NCBI RefSeq assembly: GCF_040436345.1
Contig: NC_133220.1
Location: 10,671,664 to 10,735,663 of the forward strand
Direction: 5' to 3'
Origin: Pagrus major
Taxonomy: Eukaryota; Chordata; Actinopteri; Spariformes; Sparidae
DNA length: 64,000 bases
Positions 11,216 to 24,800 of this stretch are shown piece by piece. The notes below the pieces were generated by a model. The model was given only the letters and a program-made list of their open reading frames with translations. It was not told the origin of the DNA and ran no database searches. Position 1 is the first letter of the stretch. Every line of letters begins with the position of its first letter. A program made the translations under genes and the position numbers.

Positions 11216-13960
11216 TCCCATGCACTCTATTAACTCTGAGGCTATATTTACACACTGCCGTGCAATTCTATTCTTACAAATAGGACCTTTAAAGAAAGTG
11301 AGAAAAAAATTGCTGGATCTGTCCCTTTTTCCACAACTAAAGTTAATGGGGTCTTGCCCATTATGTCATTGTTAAACCTTTACTAGGTTTTTGTTGCTTT
11401 ATTAAAAATAATACACACTTTATTATGCATTTATTAGCAGTTCACTATGGACTTTTTAACAGTTGACTATGCTTTTTGCAACTACCAGATCTTTAGCAAG
11501 AACCATGCCTCATTAGGGTTAATAGGTCCTCGACCAAAGCGGTGGAGAACTTACATAACCATCCTTGAGTGACAAAGGAACAAACAAACAAACAAACAAA
11601 CAAACAAACAAACAAACAGACAAACAGACAGACATTCAACCAAACAGACACAGTAACAAGAAACAAGAAACACAGTAACTTACAATATCTGTGCTCCAAG
11701 ATGTCAATATCCAGCAATGGCCTTGTCTCTGCCAAGATTTATTGTTGCATTCAGGGGCAATCCAACCATTCATCATTCTGTAACAACAAACATAAACCCA
11801 TGCTCGCCTGAAGAAATATACCAATTATCAAGTTCTGAAATGTCTTACAGTATGTCTAAGATGTTCGTTTTAGTATAAATGAAAATGATAAAGTAATTAT
11901 ATGCGTGTATATCATGTTTTCTTGACTACACTTAAGTGGTACCTGACCTTATAGGTACTTGTTTGTTGTGTGTGATCACATTCAGTTTACCTTCAGCTCT
12001 GTGAGGCATTTATTGTGCCTTTCCATTTTGTAACTTCACGTGCAGGTCAATGCTTCCGCTTTGCCAACTGTCACATGGCTTCAAATATCTTTTTTACTGC
12101 CAACATGTGTTTGCACACTTTCACATGATATTGCGCGTCTATTATGGAAAGTCATAAATAATCCAATTGCATGTGCAACCTTGCCAACAACTGTGCATCT
12201 TCCTGTGTAAAGTCACAGGACACACTAATATTATCAGTAGCTGCGTGGCATCCTGTTACTATCGACACAACTCTTTACTGGGAGTTTATAGTAGAAGGCT
12301 TTGACATTTAAAAGCCTCTTCACACATGCCAATAGTACTTATATACGCTAAGAATATAACATTACAAGTACTGTTGCTGTTTAATATGCAGTAGAAAAGA
12401 GGTAAAATGAAAAGACACCTTCCTTAAACAACAAAAAACATGGATGCTTTAAATGCTTTTTTACCACAAGACCAGAACGTTTTAGCCATTTTAATGTAGT
12501 TTAACTATAGTAACTATTTATACTATTGATTAGGTTGATTCAATGTATTTTCCTATGATGGTTGCCAACACACAGATGGGGTTACCTTTGTCCATGTCAC
12601 ATTGGGTTGTGTAATGTCAGGTTGTTTTGTCATTGTTTTGCAGTGAAGAATTCAAAGCACCTGACTTCAATGACCTCTTGCAATAAATGCCTTCAAGAAC
12701 ATCAAGCCTCTCATATCAGCTTCCCATGCCTGAGAACAGTCACAGTGCCTGAGCCACGCATCCGCTTTTATTACACGGCTTGAAATATCCACACACATAC
12801 ACAATCGTGCTCAAAGTGAACATAGTTCTGTTATTACTAACACCACAATAACTGGGTTGTGGTTTAAAGTTGCAGCAACCCAGACTCCATGAGGCATCCC
12901 AATGACTTCTCACATGAAAGTCAATATCCTCAAGGTGGTCCGGGTGTATGACAGATATTTCTAATTTTAAAAATTACTAGCAAAAAAATCCAACTCGATC
13001 TAAAGGTTATTTTCTTTTTCTCATAAGGCTGATGCGTCTCTAAAAGCTGCCTTTCAGCCTGACGTGCTCATATTTTCCCAAACCCCTAATCGAATAAATA
13101 TGTTTGGTGATTTGATTCATCCTCATACACTATTTTATTTCAGCCAATCGATTCAAACAACTTTCTCACAGTATGGTTTGTTCACATTTGGTTGTAACTG
13201 GCAGGTTAATTAAACGTAGACCGCATAGCCATGTAGTTAATAAAACCCAAATTAAATACTAGAGGACCTGCAATGTATCACCTGCAGAGCATGTGGTGGG
13301 ATGTGTTAGTGTTTTTTCAGTTTGTCTCCATACATTATCATGTTAAGAGTGAGGCTGGTTCTTTTACAGAATACCTTGAGTCATAAGATAGATGAAAAAG
13401 CCCTCTGCTGAACCAAATTTCCATTTAAATTAGTTTTAGACGAAACCCTCGTCTTTGTGCCTAATAACACTTACAGGACACCATCAAACACATCCGGTAC
13501 TTAGCTTTAAATGGGTTATAGCCGCTTTACAAAAGTATGGCCTTTATCACTTGACAGATTGTTTTTGGCGATCACCTGAAATGAGAAAGAATTTGCTTTT
13601 GCTTTTTTTATGCCGTGGTTCTAGAAAAATGCGCATAGACAAGATGAGACAGGCATCAAACTGATTAAACACACGTCTGTGAAAAGTAAGCTGTTGTTTC
13701 AATGTATTTTCAATTAGTTGCTGCTTGTTTGTGGATTTAAAGACAGACCTGCCTACTGCTGTAAAACGCCTCAATGATTTGATCTGTATTTCTACGTGAA
13801 ACCTGTAAAACACAGGTTGAGGCTGTAAAATTACAACTGGTATCTCATTAAACATACAATTCCCACATTAAAGACTCAAGTAATATATTAACTCCAAGAT
13901 AACTATAAATGATGTAACATTATCTCATCTTAAAAGACAAGTGTGGCACATCTGACGATT
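10915..13960. repeat. Dispersed direct repeat, copies at 10915-11110 and 13672-13960
   Basis: Both segments carry GTGAAAAGTAAGC-like or CTGAAAAGTAAGC sequence, then ATTTTCAAT, ATTTAAAGACAGAC, TCAATG-TTTGATCTG-ATTTC and TGTGGCACAT-TGACGATTTAT in the same order. The second copy has insertions. It is an unnamed interspersed repeat or an old segmental duplication. Confidence 0.65.
11579..11634. repeat. (AAAC)n microsatellite
   Basis: About ten AAAC units, followed by AGAC variants. Confidence 0.9.
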
Positions 13961-14699
13961 TATAAGATAACTCTTCTTCCAAGGATCCTGGGCACACACT
14001 GTTACCACTGTATAATGTTTAAAGACGCTATTAAAGACATCCAATAAACACTCTGTATTTTTAGTTGGTGTCAATAGGAGTCATTAGTGCATCTAAATAT
14101 TAATATAAGGTTTTGTTGTTCTCGTAATTTCATAAGAGTGTCAACGCGAGCATACTTGGCTGTCAACACTTCTGCTCTGAGCACAACTTTGTTCTTACTT
14201 TCACCACCTCAGTCCCAGCGTCACAACACACACTGACATAACTGTCAAATCTAACAGCCATAAGAAAGATAAAACACTAAGTAAAAGAAATTACACCCGG
14301 CTTCCAGATTTATCTTGCTTAAATGGAAGTGAAAGTTATCTGCAAAAGTTGTAAATGATTACATGAAAGGATCAGGATATTAACTATGTGGAGAAACTGT
14401 TATAAAACAAAGTCAACTCAAAAGGAAAAATTCACACAAAAATCAAACCGGACGACAGAGAATCTACGTATTACAAGCATTGACGGAAAATACATATCAC
14501 TTAGTTCACCCCTGCAGAAGCTCCACAGTCCCAGTCATGGTCATCCCATCTAAGCATGTAGCCAACCTTGGCTTTCCCTCCTCCCCCTTGCTAGAGGTTG
14601 TGATTTATGCCAAAAACAAAAAAGCAATCCCCTTTCTTGGCATGGCACCATGTCCGACAACGTGGGTGCTTGTCGCGGAGTCATTCTGCATTCCTCTAA

Positions 14700-14789
14700 G
14701 GATTTAATAGCTTGAGGACCAGGGAGGCAACACTCAAATATCAGACTGGGAAGCAGCACTGCTCAAGAGGAGAGCCAAGGAGAATTGAG
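14700..14789 (+). other. Possible 5' UTR exon of igfn1 copy B
   Basis: The sequence leading to AATTGAG|GTAAGT at 14789 looks like a non-coding first exon. A strong donor is followed by a long stretch with no coding potential up to the acceptor at 18800 (ATCTATCCAG). The exon start is uncertain and no clear TATA box is seen. Confidence 0.3.
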
Positions 14790-17700
14790 GTAAGTTCATC
14801 ATTCATCTTAACATACTGCACCACTCTTAGTTGGAGGTGCTAAGTATTTACAGTTGGCTAAAGTCTTTAACACTAATCTAGTCCAAAGATAACACTGAGT
14901 TAATGTGGCAAACAGTGGAAAATGTTTGCCTACTAACACAACCGAGCTACCTTTTTCTGTGGTATGTACATGCAGTATTTTTGTGTTTTAGACATTCATA
15001 TTTTTTAAAGTGTTGTAGGATGGCGTCTAGATTTTACTGCTCTAATTTTGACTCAAGTGTGTATTTTTTAAATAAATTGTATTACTGTTAGTGTTAAGGT
15101 TTGTGCAAATTAAAAGAAAGAAGTAGTAAAAAAAGAAGTAGTAAAGTTATCGTAGTCATAACCTGGAGGGAAAAAATTTAAATATATGATCATGTACTTC
15201 CAATAGCAATAACAGCTTCTTACAGCAGTTCAAATTAATGGCAAATGTTTGTGTAGTCGCCAGATCTTAATCACGCTTATATTGGTAAGTAGGCAAATCA
15301 AAATTGTTCATGAATATTCACAATTCTAGCCATATGTTCCACCACCCACAGATGGTTTTGTAACAAACATATCAGCTATACAAAAAACATTAACGACGAC
15401 TAGTCAACTTTTCAGGAGCATCCTCCTTCTTTCATTCTTATATTTACCACAAGACTGCAAAGTTTCTTCTTTGCACGTTCACTTGTTCCTCCAGTTTTAC
15501 AGCAACTGAAAAAGATACATTGCAAATAATAAAACGTCTCTGCACGAAGGCAAAAAGCAATAATCCAATTTAAGCAAACCTGCAACTCTTGACGTTTACT
15601 CCATAGATAGCAACACGCTTTCTGAACATGCCCTTAGAAGTGTCTCCCTTTCATCATTTTTATGATGCGCTCCGTCTCTTGAGTATACCGTCCCGTGCTG
15701 TATTTCAGCACTGGTCGCATAAGCAGCTGGTGGCGTTAACAGCAGCATGCAACACAGGCCACATGGAACCCATAAAAACCAACTCTCACAGCAAGAAAGG
15801 CCGTTTGCTCGGAGTGAAGCTCAAAATGTTTATTTAGCACAAAAATGAAATTTGTAGTCGTGTAAAGTGCTCATTATATTTAGCATATAAAGAGATGGGG
15901 AGTAATAAAGACCAATTAAATATCTCTTTTTGTGCCCCAGAACACCAGAATAAGGTAATCTCAAGTGTTTAAACTTGCTATACTGAGCAGGTTTCACTGT
16001 GGTATGACTCACTGCTCATGTCAACAGTGATTTACAAGCATATTAAGATGTACAAGATGGGATGTTCACAGTTTTATGTGGCATGTGACATATCGGATGA
16101 CAATCCAGTTTTCTCGTCTTCCAACAGCCGTGGACCATCGACACCCTAGAATATCACGCGCCTATAATGGGTGTTGCTACGTTTGTGCAAATACTTTACA
16201 TGAGAAAGGTTACGGGTAGTCAATCATATCCTAAAGGAAAGTTCAATGTGTTGACTTTGTCAACAACACTGTGGCAGCAGTTTTTCAACAGTTCTCGAGA
16301 GCATTTAATCATGATTATCAATCTCACGTCGTAGTTCATTCAGATTAATTTTTCTCTTATAGTATGGCTGACAATATGTTGGTAGAACTTAGAAACAGTT
16401 AACAGCTCCAATAAAATGATTAATTATTCCATTAAAATGTCTCAGTTGGAAAGATGCAAAGTTGAGTTTTAATGCTTGACTTAAGCGCTGAAAGAGCACT
16501 GGCAGGAAGATGCACTACGTTATTGGTGATGGCAGCAACTATATAGATCTCAAAAGTCAGTAAGTTATTCAGTCGGTCTGTCAGCAAGTGTATGTTCGTT
16601 TGCTGATTCACCTTAAAAGTAAGGAGCTTTACAGCCTAAGGTGACTGCTGCACTGCATTTATACCCGCTCTGACTGCTAAATCAGAGATGCATAACTCAG
16701 CTCATGTAAAATGCACAAACCCATGATGCATCTCCTCTAGCGTGTATGTGCTGACACATCAAACAGTCTGGTTCAGTGGGGTATTCTAAGTTTAGAGCAT
16801 ATAGTGACGATCAACAGGGCTGTAGTTCAAACTGGTCTTGTGACAAGGAGCAAAAAAAAAGTTACAAAGTTCAGACAGCATCAGCAATATTTAGTTTTAG
16901 GACATATTTTCCCGATCAATTTTTCACATTTACTCTCAGCAATGCAGCTGAGAGGGTATGCCCAGTCTGTTTCAATCTATTTTTCAATCAGACAGTTACA
17001 AATACACAGTATGTATGTGTGCAGTGTTGATGTTAGTGGTTGGTGGAGATTACAATCAATATTTGGGAACACGATCATGTCTCCACCAAAGCTATAAAGT
17101 AAAGATCTGGTACAACAAACAGTCCAGGGAATAACAGTAAAATCTTGCAGCTGTACCAGAACATATATTCTAGCTCACACAGTCACCTTTGCTACAAAAC
17201 TCACATTTAAACCTACAGTGTGATTAATATGTAAATCCCTGAATGATGCAATAGAAAATGGCTTGAGAAAGATTTTTAAACAAATTACTGCAGCTTAATT
17301 CATCAAAAGTTTTAATTTGTTTCTCTGTTTTATTCTATATCACCTGGTGAGGTCTAATATATAGACTGGCAGTATTGATAATATCAACCATATTACCTAA
17401 AGATTACCTGACTTGTAACAATCTGCAGTACTTTATATGTATTAATCATTTTCTTATCAGCCACATCATATGTGAGCATATTGTAACGTGACATGAAAAA
17501 TTACACCCTCCTCCGTCTCTCTCGGTTGCCTATTCAAGCCTATGAACGATTTGTTTAACTTGTTTAATGCTGAATTTTAGAAAATTAGTCACAGAAATGT
17601 AAACTGTTGACTTACTTTGCAACATTACATTTTAGAGCATTTTATTGAAGTTATATCCGTAAATAATAGATAATTGGGGTGAAGATGATGATGACATCAA

Positions 17701-18800
17701 TGTACTAAGGTCATGATGTCTCTCAGTAAATAAAAGAAATATACCCTTGAGAGTAAACAACTTTACAATAAAAGGATTAAGTCAAATACTGTTACAACAG
17801 ACGTAGAATGTATACATTGTATTTTGATGCATGGTATTGGTATAAAGTAACTTTCAGTACTGCAATGATCAAAGTGCAACAAGCAGATATTGGAGAGATC
17901 CAACTTTTTACAACTTTTTTTCTAGTCGGTACAATTGTGTGTGTCAGTCATGTGAAGATAATTTATTCCTTGCATATAGTTGTCTTTCTAAACAAATATT
18001 AGCATATCTGTAAATCCCCTTAAGCCTCAGCAACACTTATTCCATTTCAATTAATGTTCCGTCGGTCTATTTTTGTGAAGTGACATTTGCCATTCTAAGT
18101 TTAGCAATCATGTGGGTAATGAAAGATTGCTATGTTCTAGTGGAGATCCCTGCTGTGGATGGAACTGACAGATCATAAAGAGGTTCATTTGATAAGCATG
18201 TAGTCATTCGAACATCAAGCCAGCATGCTGCGGCTTAAGATGACAACAAACACCCCTGCGGTAAGGATAGTTGGAGCTGGAAATTCCATCATGAGGTTGA
18301 GCTGAAATTCTACACTCCAGTTTTAATTTCAAGGATTTTATTTTTGGGGAATGTGATAAACCTCAGCACGCAAGACGATCACGTTTTGTGTCTTTTTACT
18401 GTATACTGAGAGTCTGAGTCACAATCACGGCCAATGGTAATGTTTGGCAGAGGCTTTTTAAAACAAAAAGCATTTTTCCAACCATGAAGTTCCGACTTTC
18501 TTTTGAATTATTCTGTTCAAATAATCACCCCCTCCAGGATCTTGTGATCTGCCACATAAGAACATTTTACACAAATGTATCTAATCCTAAAATTACTCAA
18601 GGAGGTTTGCATTTGTTCTATAATCTTGTAGTTCAACTCAAAAATTAAGTCTTGAGTTGTTCAACACCACAGGGGCCTTCTTGCCATTAATTGAGGCTCT
18701 CAGTGAAATGAATACAATCTTTACCATTTACTCCTGCAAATTTGAAATAATAAATCCATTATCTATTGCAGTTAGGGAATTTCCTGCTGAATCTATCCAG
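14790..18800. other. Presumed first intron of copy B, nothing recognised
   Basis: Four kilobases of AT-rich sequence with only short random open frames. No exon, RNA gene or clear mobile element is identified. Confidence 0.4.
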
Positions 18801-18817
18801 GAATCCAAGGACCCAAG

Positions 18818-21800
18818 ATGTTAAGACGATCAGTCGTGACGGATGGGACAGCCACTGGCCAGGGTAAGCAATTAAGTGGGATCTCTTTTTCTACAGGAGT
18901 AAATGAAGAAGAATATCAAGCTAGTGTGACTGTACAACATCTCAACAGTTTATGTTTGTTCTTTTGTTCAAATCTATGAAGATCTGTTTGCAACACAGAG
19001 GTGACAAGTAACCAAAGAAAACCAGTAACTTCAACCCAGGGAGTAAACTGAGATATCCTCTGATTGGATGAGTGGATTCTATTAAGTCTTAAATCAAAAG
19101 GAAACTTTTCTCTTTGTTTTAGAAAATGGAGACAGAAGGTATATAATTTATTCACCTTACGTAAATATCGAGTTCGTTTTGGAATACAGCTGGCCTTACC
19201 GTTAGGGACGCTATTACACGTACATGCACTATGTCCTAAATCCATGAAGAAGTATGTCCTAAACACACTGAACACAAAGCTTTCCTCTGGTAGTTTGATC
19301 TTCTTAACAGACTCTGACAAACTAATAATAAGATGAAACATTTCCAAGTCAGTGTCAAACAGGATTGACAGAACAAGGTCGACGAGATCTATTTGTGAAT
19401 GAATCTGAAGGTAATGATGAATATATCAAATGTGTATTTTTAAGTCTCTCTGACACCTCAGATGATGAATTACTTGCTATTATCACAGAAATATATCAGC
19501 CAAAAAGCTCTCAGCTGTCTTTTGCTGTAATACTGTTAAAATCAGCTTGTTCAGAAAGTTCAAGGCCTCAATTTATCCATTAACAACCATACTTAGACTT
19601 TACAACTGCATGTACACATAGTCTATTCAAGGCTGGCGGGAGCTCATAAAGAGGTAGACATATGTACATTGCAGACTGATTACAACACCACATATGAGAA
19701 GTAGATCAACAACATGGGCTTGACGCACATATGCACAGTTAGTGTATATATCCTGTTGAATTATGCTGCAATCTGACATGTGAAATGTTTTAAAAATTGC
19801 TGAAAATATTACAATGTTTAACCTGTGCTTCCAAATCTTACAATTTAGCCATTTAGTGCAGCTGCAAAAGCTGCTCTACTATTTTGTTTACTGTCCCTCC
19901 GTTTAATTATTTAAATCAAATCTATAATCCTATTATAATGCCATGCTGACATGTGCTGTATATGCTGTTCAACGTGTGCCTTATCAGGTCCTGATGCAGA
20001 GAATTACCTTGGTAAGCTTATGGGACAAAGAGAGAGGCCGTCATCAGCTGTCTTTTTTCCCTCCTGACTGCTCACGAAGGCATGAAGAACTGATATGCAA
20101 CCGATTTATTAATAAACTATATGAGCGCACATGTTTTGTGCGTGGATATGTAGGTGCATCACTACATATCTGTTCTCAGGTTGATTTTCAGGCATGGATT
20201 CCCAAGGGCAAGGTTTCAAAAGATAATGTTGTCAATGTAAATATATTGAACATGTCACATACGCACAGCTGTAAAGGATAATAAACTGATACAGCGAGTA
20301 ACAATAAACATTCTAATACGTCGTGTATTAGAATGTGTTTCAGCGTGATTTACATGGTTGATGAATGGATTAAAAAACAGCAACAGGTTTTTGAGGGATT
20401 GGATGGTCATATTTTCATTCTTCTCTTTTTTTAAGTGTTAAATGTATTGCCGCTGACATTTCATTTTCCAATGCCGACAGTGGGGATCAAGAAAAAATCT
20501 AGGGTCCCCGGGGTGATGATTACACAGTTTATCGAGTCGCTGCCAGAGGGAAAGAGCCATCCAGACTTCACCCGCAAGCCGATTGCTTTGACCATCCAAG
20601 AGGGTAGGACTGATAGTATAAGAATAATTTTAACATTAATATCACAAAATATTCCAACCTAAAATTTCCATGATTCTGCATAATGGATTAGATCCATGAC
20701 TTCTGTGCAATGGGCCATTGGGAGCAGAGCTATGCCATTCAACACCCAGACTTCTGTGTCAGTCAGATAAAATTAAACACACACTGACTTCAGTTTAATC
20801 CAGGAAAAGTGATCAGATTATCAAAAGTCTTTGCTGATATCATTTTTGCATTCGGCAAAATCTTATAAAGGCATCAAGCATTCTATGTAATTACAGTATA
20901 TATTACAAGTCAGTAATCATACTAAATATCAGAAATATTTAAATAAATATACTTGCATCTGTTTAAAAAAGAAAAAAGAAAGAACACGTGGTGACCTTGT
21001 CTATCTTTTCTTACAGGCAAATTCGCTTTTTTCAAAGCCATTGTTACTGGAGATCCGCAGCCGACCGTAACATGGAGCAGAAATAATGGAGATGTGTCTG
21101 ATACGTCAAGATACCAGACTAAATATGATCCCAATTCCAATGAGCATACATTTGAGGCAAGTGATACGGGCTATCCAATCGCAGTGATACCATACAGCAA
21201 CATGCTGATATAAAGGAGTGGTAAAAATAGCACAGAGAAAAATAGATAAATAGGAAGAGAAGGAGAGGGGGAAAAGAAGAAGCTATTTGATTACATTAAT
21301 GTCTTCCGCCCCATCAGTGTGCTTTGCCACTTACTTTTTCTACAAAAAGTGATTTTACTCATCCTCAGAGGAGAACACTCAACTAAGTCAGTTTGATGAA
21401 ATGGGCTGGAGTGGACATGTCTACTCCCATATCCTGTCAACTTACTGCTACCAATCAAGCAGCAAGAGGAGCCTGTAATTGTACCAGAGTATTTCAATGA
21501 AATTGGTCTGTCATATGTAGGATGTCACAGGGATACATATCATTTAGCTATTGCTGTTCTTTGGTCCCAAACAACTACCGACCTACCCATGTGGGTAATT
21601 TTGCAGTTGCCAGGAGGTAAATGGAAAGTTTGTTGAGAAGCTCAGCTAATTTTAGCTTATTCCAATCCAAGTGGTGGTAGTATTATAAACCAAGGAGAAA
21701 AAATAAAACGGACCGAGCTTAGCACATATTATCTACTTTTCTGATAATATCTACTTTGAACATCCAAATTAAAATCAAAACAACTTCACCAAATGGTGTC

Positions 21801-24800
21801 AATTATCTGGCACTTGAGCTGATCTGACAGGCCTGCGGGGGCACTTAACACATACGACAAAAAGGTCTGGGCACTGGTTTAAATCATTAAAATTAACCAC
21901 AAAGCCAACAACTCTACCCACTGGCTCCATTATATTAAGCATGTCTCTTATCTTCCAGATGCCAAATGTCCAACCAGATCAAGCTGACACCTATAAATGC
22001 TTCGCCATAAATGAATTTGGACAAGCCGTGGTCACAGTTGTTCTGAATGTTATTGAAGGTAAGGACCGTTTGCTTGCTACTGATATGTCAAATTAATGTA
22101 AGCAATATTATGCAGAGTGATGTAATCTGACATGGCAAACAGACTCAAGCGTCCTCCCAAATCTACTTCAAATTGAGCACACTTGGATCCAAATTGACAC
22201 TTCACTACTTCAAATCCTGTTGTGTATTACACTCACCCAGTACTTACTGTATCACTCAGCAGTCCCTCTTGTATGTTAATTACATGATTATATTAATAAT
22301 GTGAGTACCCTCTTCTGCTTTCAGTTGGCTACAAAAAGAATAAAGCAATACAACCGGCAGCCGAGGCCGTCGATCTGAATTTCAAAACTGTCCTAAAAAG
22401 GAAAAGGCAGGTTTGAGTCATATATGTTGATAGAGTTCTGTGTTCAATAGATTTCTGTAATTCTTCATCTACATGCACCTTATTTCAATTTCCAGTAAGA
22501 TCCGTCCAAAAGCTGAGCAACCTGAGAAAAAAGAGGGCGAAATTGATCCTAAATTTTGGGAGCTCTTAATTAGCGCTGACAAGAAAGAATATGAGAGAAT
22601 CTGTGCAGAGTTTGGAGTGACTGACTTTCGCTGGATGCTCAAGAAACTGAATGAGATGAAGAAAGAAAGGGAGGAAGAACAAGCTCAGGTCTGTCATTTG
22701 TGACGTTTGAATATTGATGTCGACTACACGTGCTTAGATACATTTTAAAAAGGAGTTCACTCCATTAACGTAAGACAGTTGTATAACTAATCTAAGTTGA
22801 AATAATGCTAATTTGCTTTCAATTTTGTTCTGTTTTTGTTCCAGTTTGTCAAAAACTTGTCCAACCTGAAACCTATTCAAGTCAATGGAGATGGCACTGC
22901 ATCCTTTGAGATTGACATGGACCTTCTTGATCCAAGCAAATCCATATTCCTGTACAAGGTTAGTGTGAAAACACAGTTCTAACTCTCCAACACAACACGT
23001 CAAGAAGTTGCCCAAATAATTGGTTTCATCCTTCAGGGTCCCTGAATTACAACAATTCATTTAATTTCAGCCAGTGGTTCAACATCATTGGGCACGTCTC
23101 CTTGTAAACTCATACCTCTGAGACTCCTTACAACACAACTCTTAGTGTACAGTATATACTAGAGCTTACTGCTTTGAGTACAGAAAAATGTTCTGATGAA
23201 CAATTTAACTTAACTTAGCATTATTTCTCCAGCAGTCATCTTGCCGATTTGTTTTGCAACCAAAATTTGAAACATCCCAAAAGGAAATTATTCTGTATAT
23301 TTCCCCCACAGGATGGTGTAATGATTCCATATACAAAGGAGCTGGGAGATAAGATGAAGCACGGCCTAAAACAAGTGGGGAGAAAGTATATTTTCAGTAT
23401 GAGGGACCTTATGCCAGATGATGCTGGACTGTACCAGCTGGATGTAGAGGATGTGAATATGTTTTCCACTGAATTTAAAAGTAAGTTTTACAGACAATAT
23501 TTTCAATGCGTAACACTAACACTAACCCTAAAATAAATAAACATAACTGTGTTTTGTACTTTTTATATTTCAGTCCCTATGGTGGATTTCTTGGTGAAAC
23601 TTCAGGAGGTGAAGGCAACAGAGAGAGAAGATGCTGTTTTTGAGTGTGTTCTGTCAAATCCCTTCTCCAAGATTTTGTGGTTTGGCAAGAATTTACCACT
23701 GGAACAAGGAGATAAATATGATATCGAGGTCTCAGAAGACAAACTCATTCATAGGCTGGTGGTCAAAGACTGCATGATAGTAGACAAAGGAATTTATTCG
23801 GCCTGTGCAGGAATAAAATCTTGCAATGCATGGCTGGTTGTCGAAGGTAAGATATCATATTCTGCCAAAATACTTACTGAGAATATTTAAAGAATAAGAT
23901 GTCATTCTTAAGTACGCACTCACTGCAAATCTTTTTTTTTCTTTTTTTTTTTTAATTCAGCTGATAAAGATGCACAAAAGGGCAAAAAAACTGCCAGGAA
24001 AACAACGAGGGCAGGTGGATCTGGGGTGGATCTGCAGAAGATTGCCCAGGAACAGCAAGTAAAATTAGAGCAGCAGAGAGAGGAAGTCAAAGAACAGATT
24101 AAGGCTGTGAAAGAAGCTGCTGCAGCTGCACCACCACCTGAAACCCCTCCAGCTCCTGCATCCACCAAGGCTCCAGCTGTGGCACCAAAAGCCCCTGAAC
24201 CAAGTAAGAATGCTGACAACAAAGTTTATGAAAAAGTGTGTGGAAGAGGCTATATTGGCAAAATCTATTCAATGCCTGAAATTGAATTAAGACTAATACA
24301 AATGTGGTCATCAAACCTGTAATTCTTTTGATTCACTAATTGGTTGTGACATCTTAATTTGCATTAAAAAAAGTTGCTATGATAATTTGTTGACATGGCA
24401 ATCACTAACTTGTTTTGATGATTGCCCGCAATAGAAAAAGAACCAGCACCAGCATCAGCACCAGCACCACCGGTTGTGGAGGCAGCAAGAACTGGTAAGA
24501 AACTTGAACGGCTGTGACAACCTCTGCATGCATACACATGTGAATATGACAGCCAGTTGACATATAACAGCGTTTCTTTTCCCTGATATTCTTCACTTTG
24601 ATAAAAAAAATCTCTGCATCAAGTTTTTAAAATCATGCCGAGGACACTGTACTGTTTTGACTTTTGCTGCATTCGTGTGCTCGTCGGATGGTCCCATTTC
24701 CTGAGTTGGGAAGTCGTTCTTCTGACTACGGCATGTTCATGTGCGTCATGTCGGGATGTGGGAGCGTTTAAACATCATGTTGACAGCTGTTTCCAGTATT

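Larger units (their letters stand above)
10426..14699. other. Intergenic region between copies A and B
   Basis: No coding exon is recognised. It contains locally duplicated segments (10732-10830 with 11121-11215, and about 10915-11110 with 13672-13960), a four-base microsatellite at 11579-11634 and otherwise unremarkable AT-rich sequence. Confidence 0.5.
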
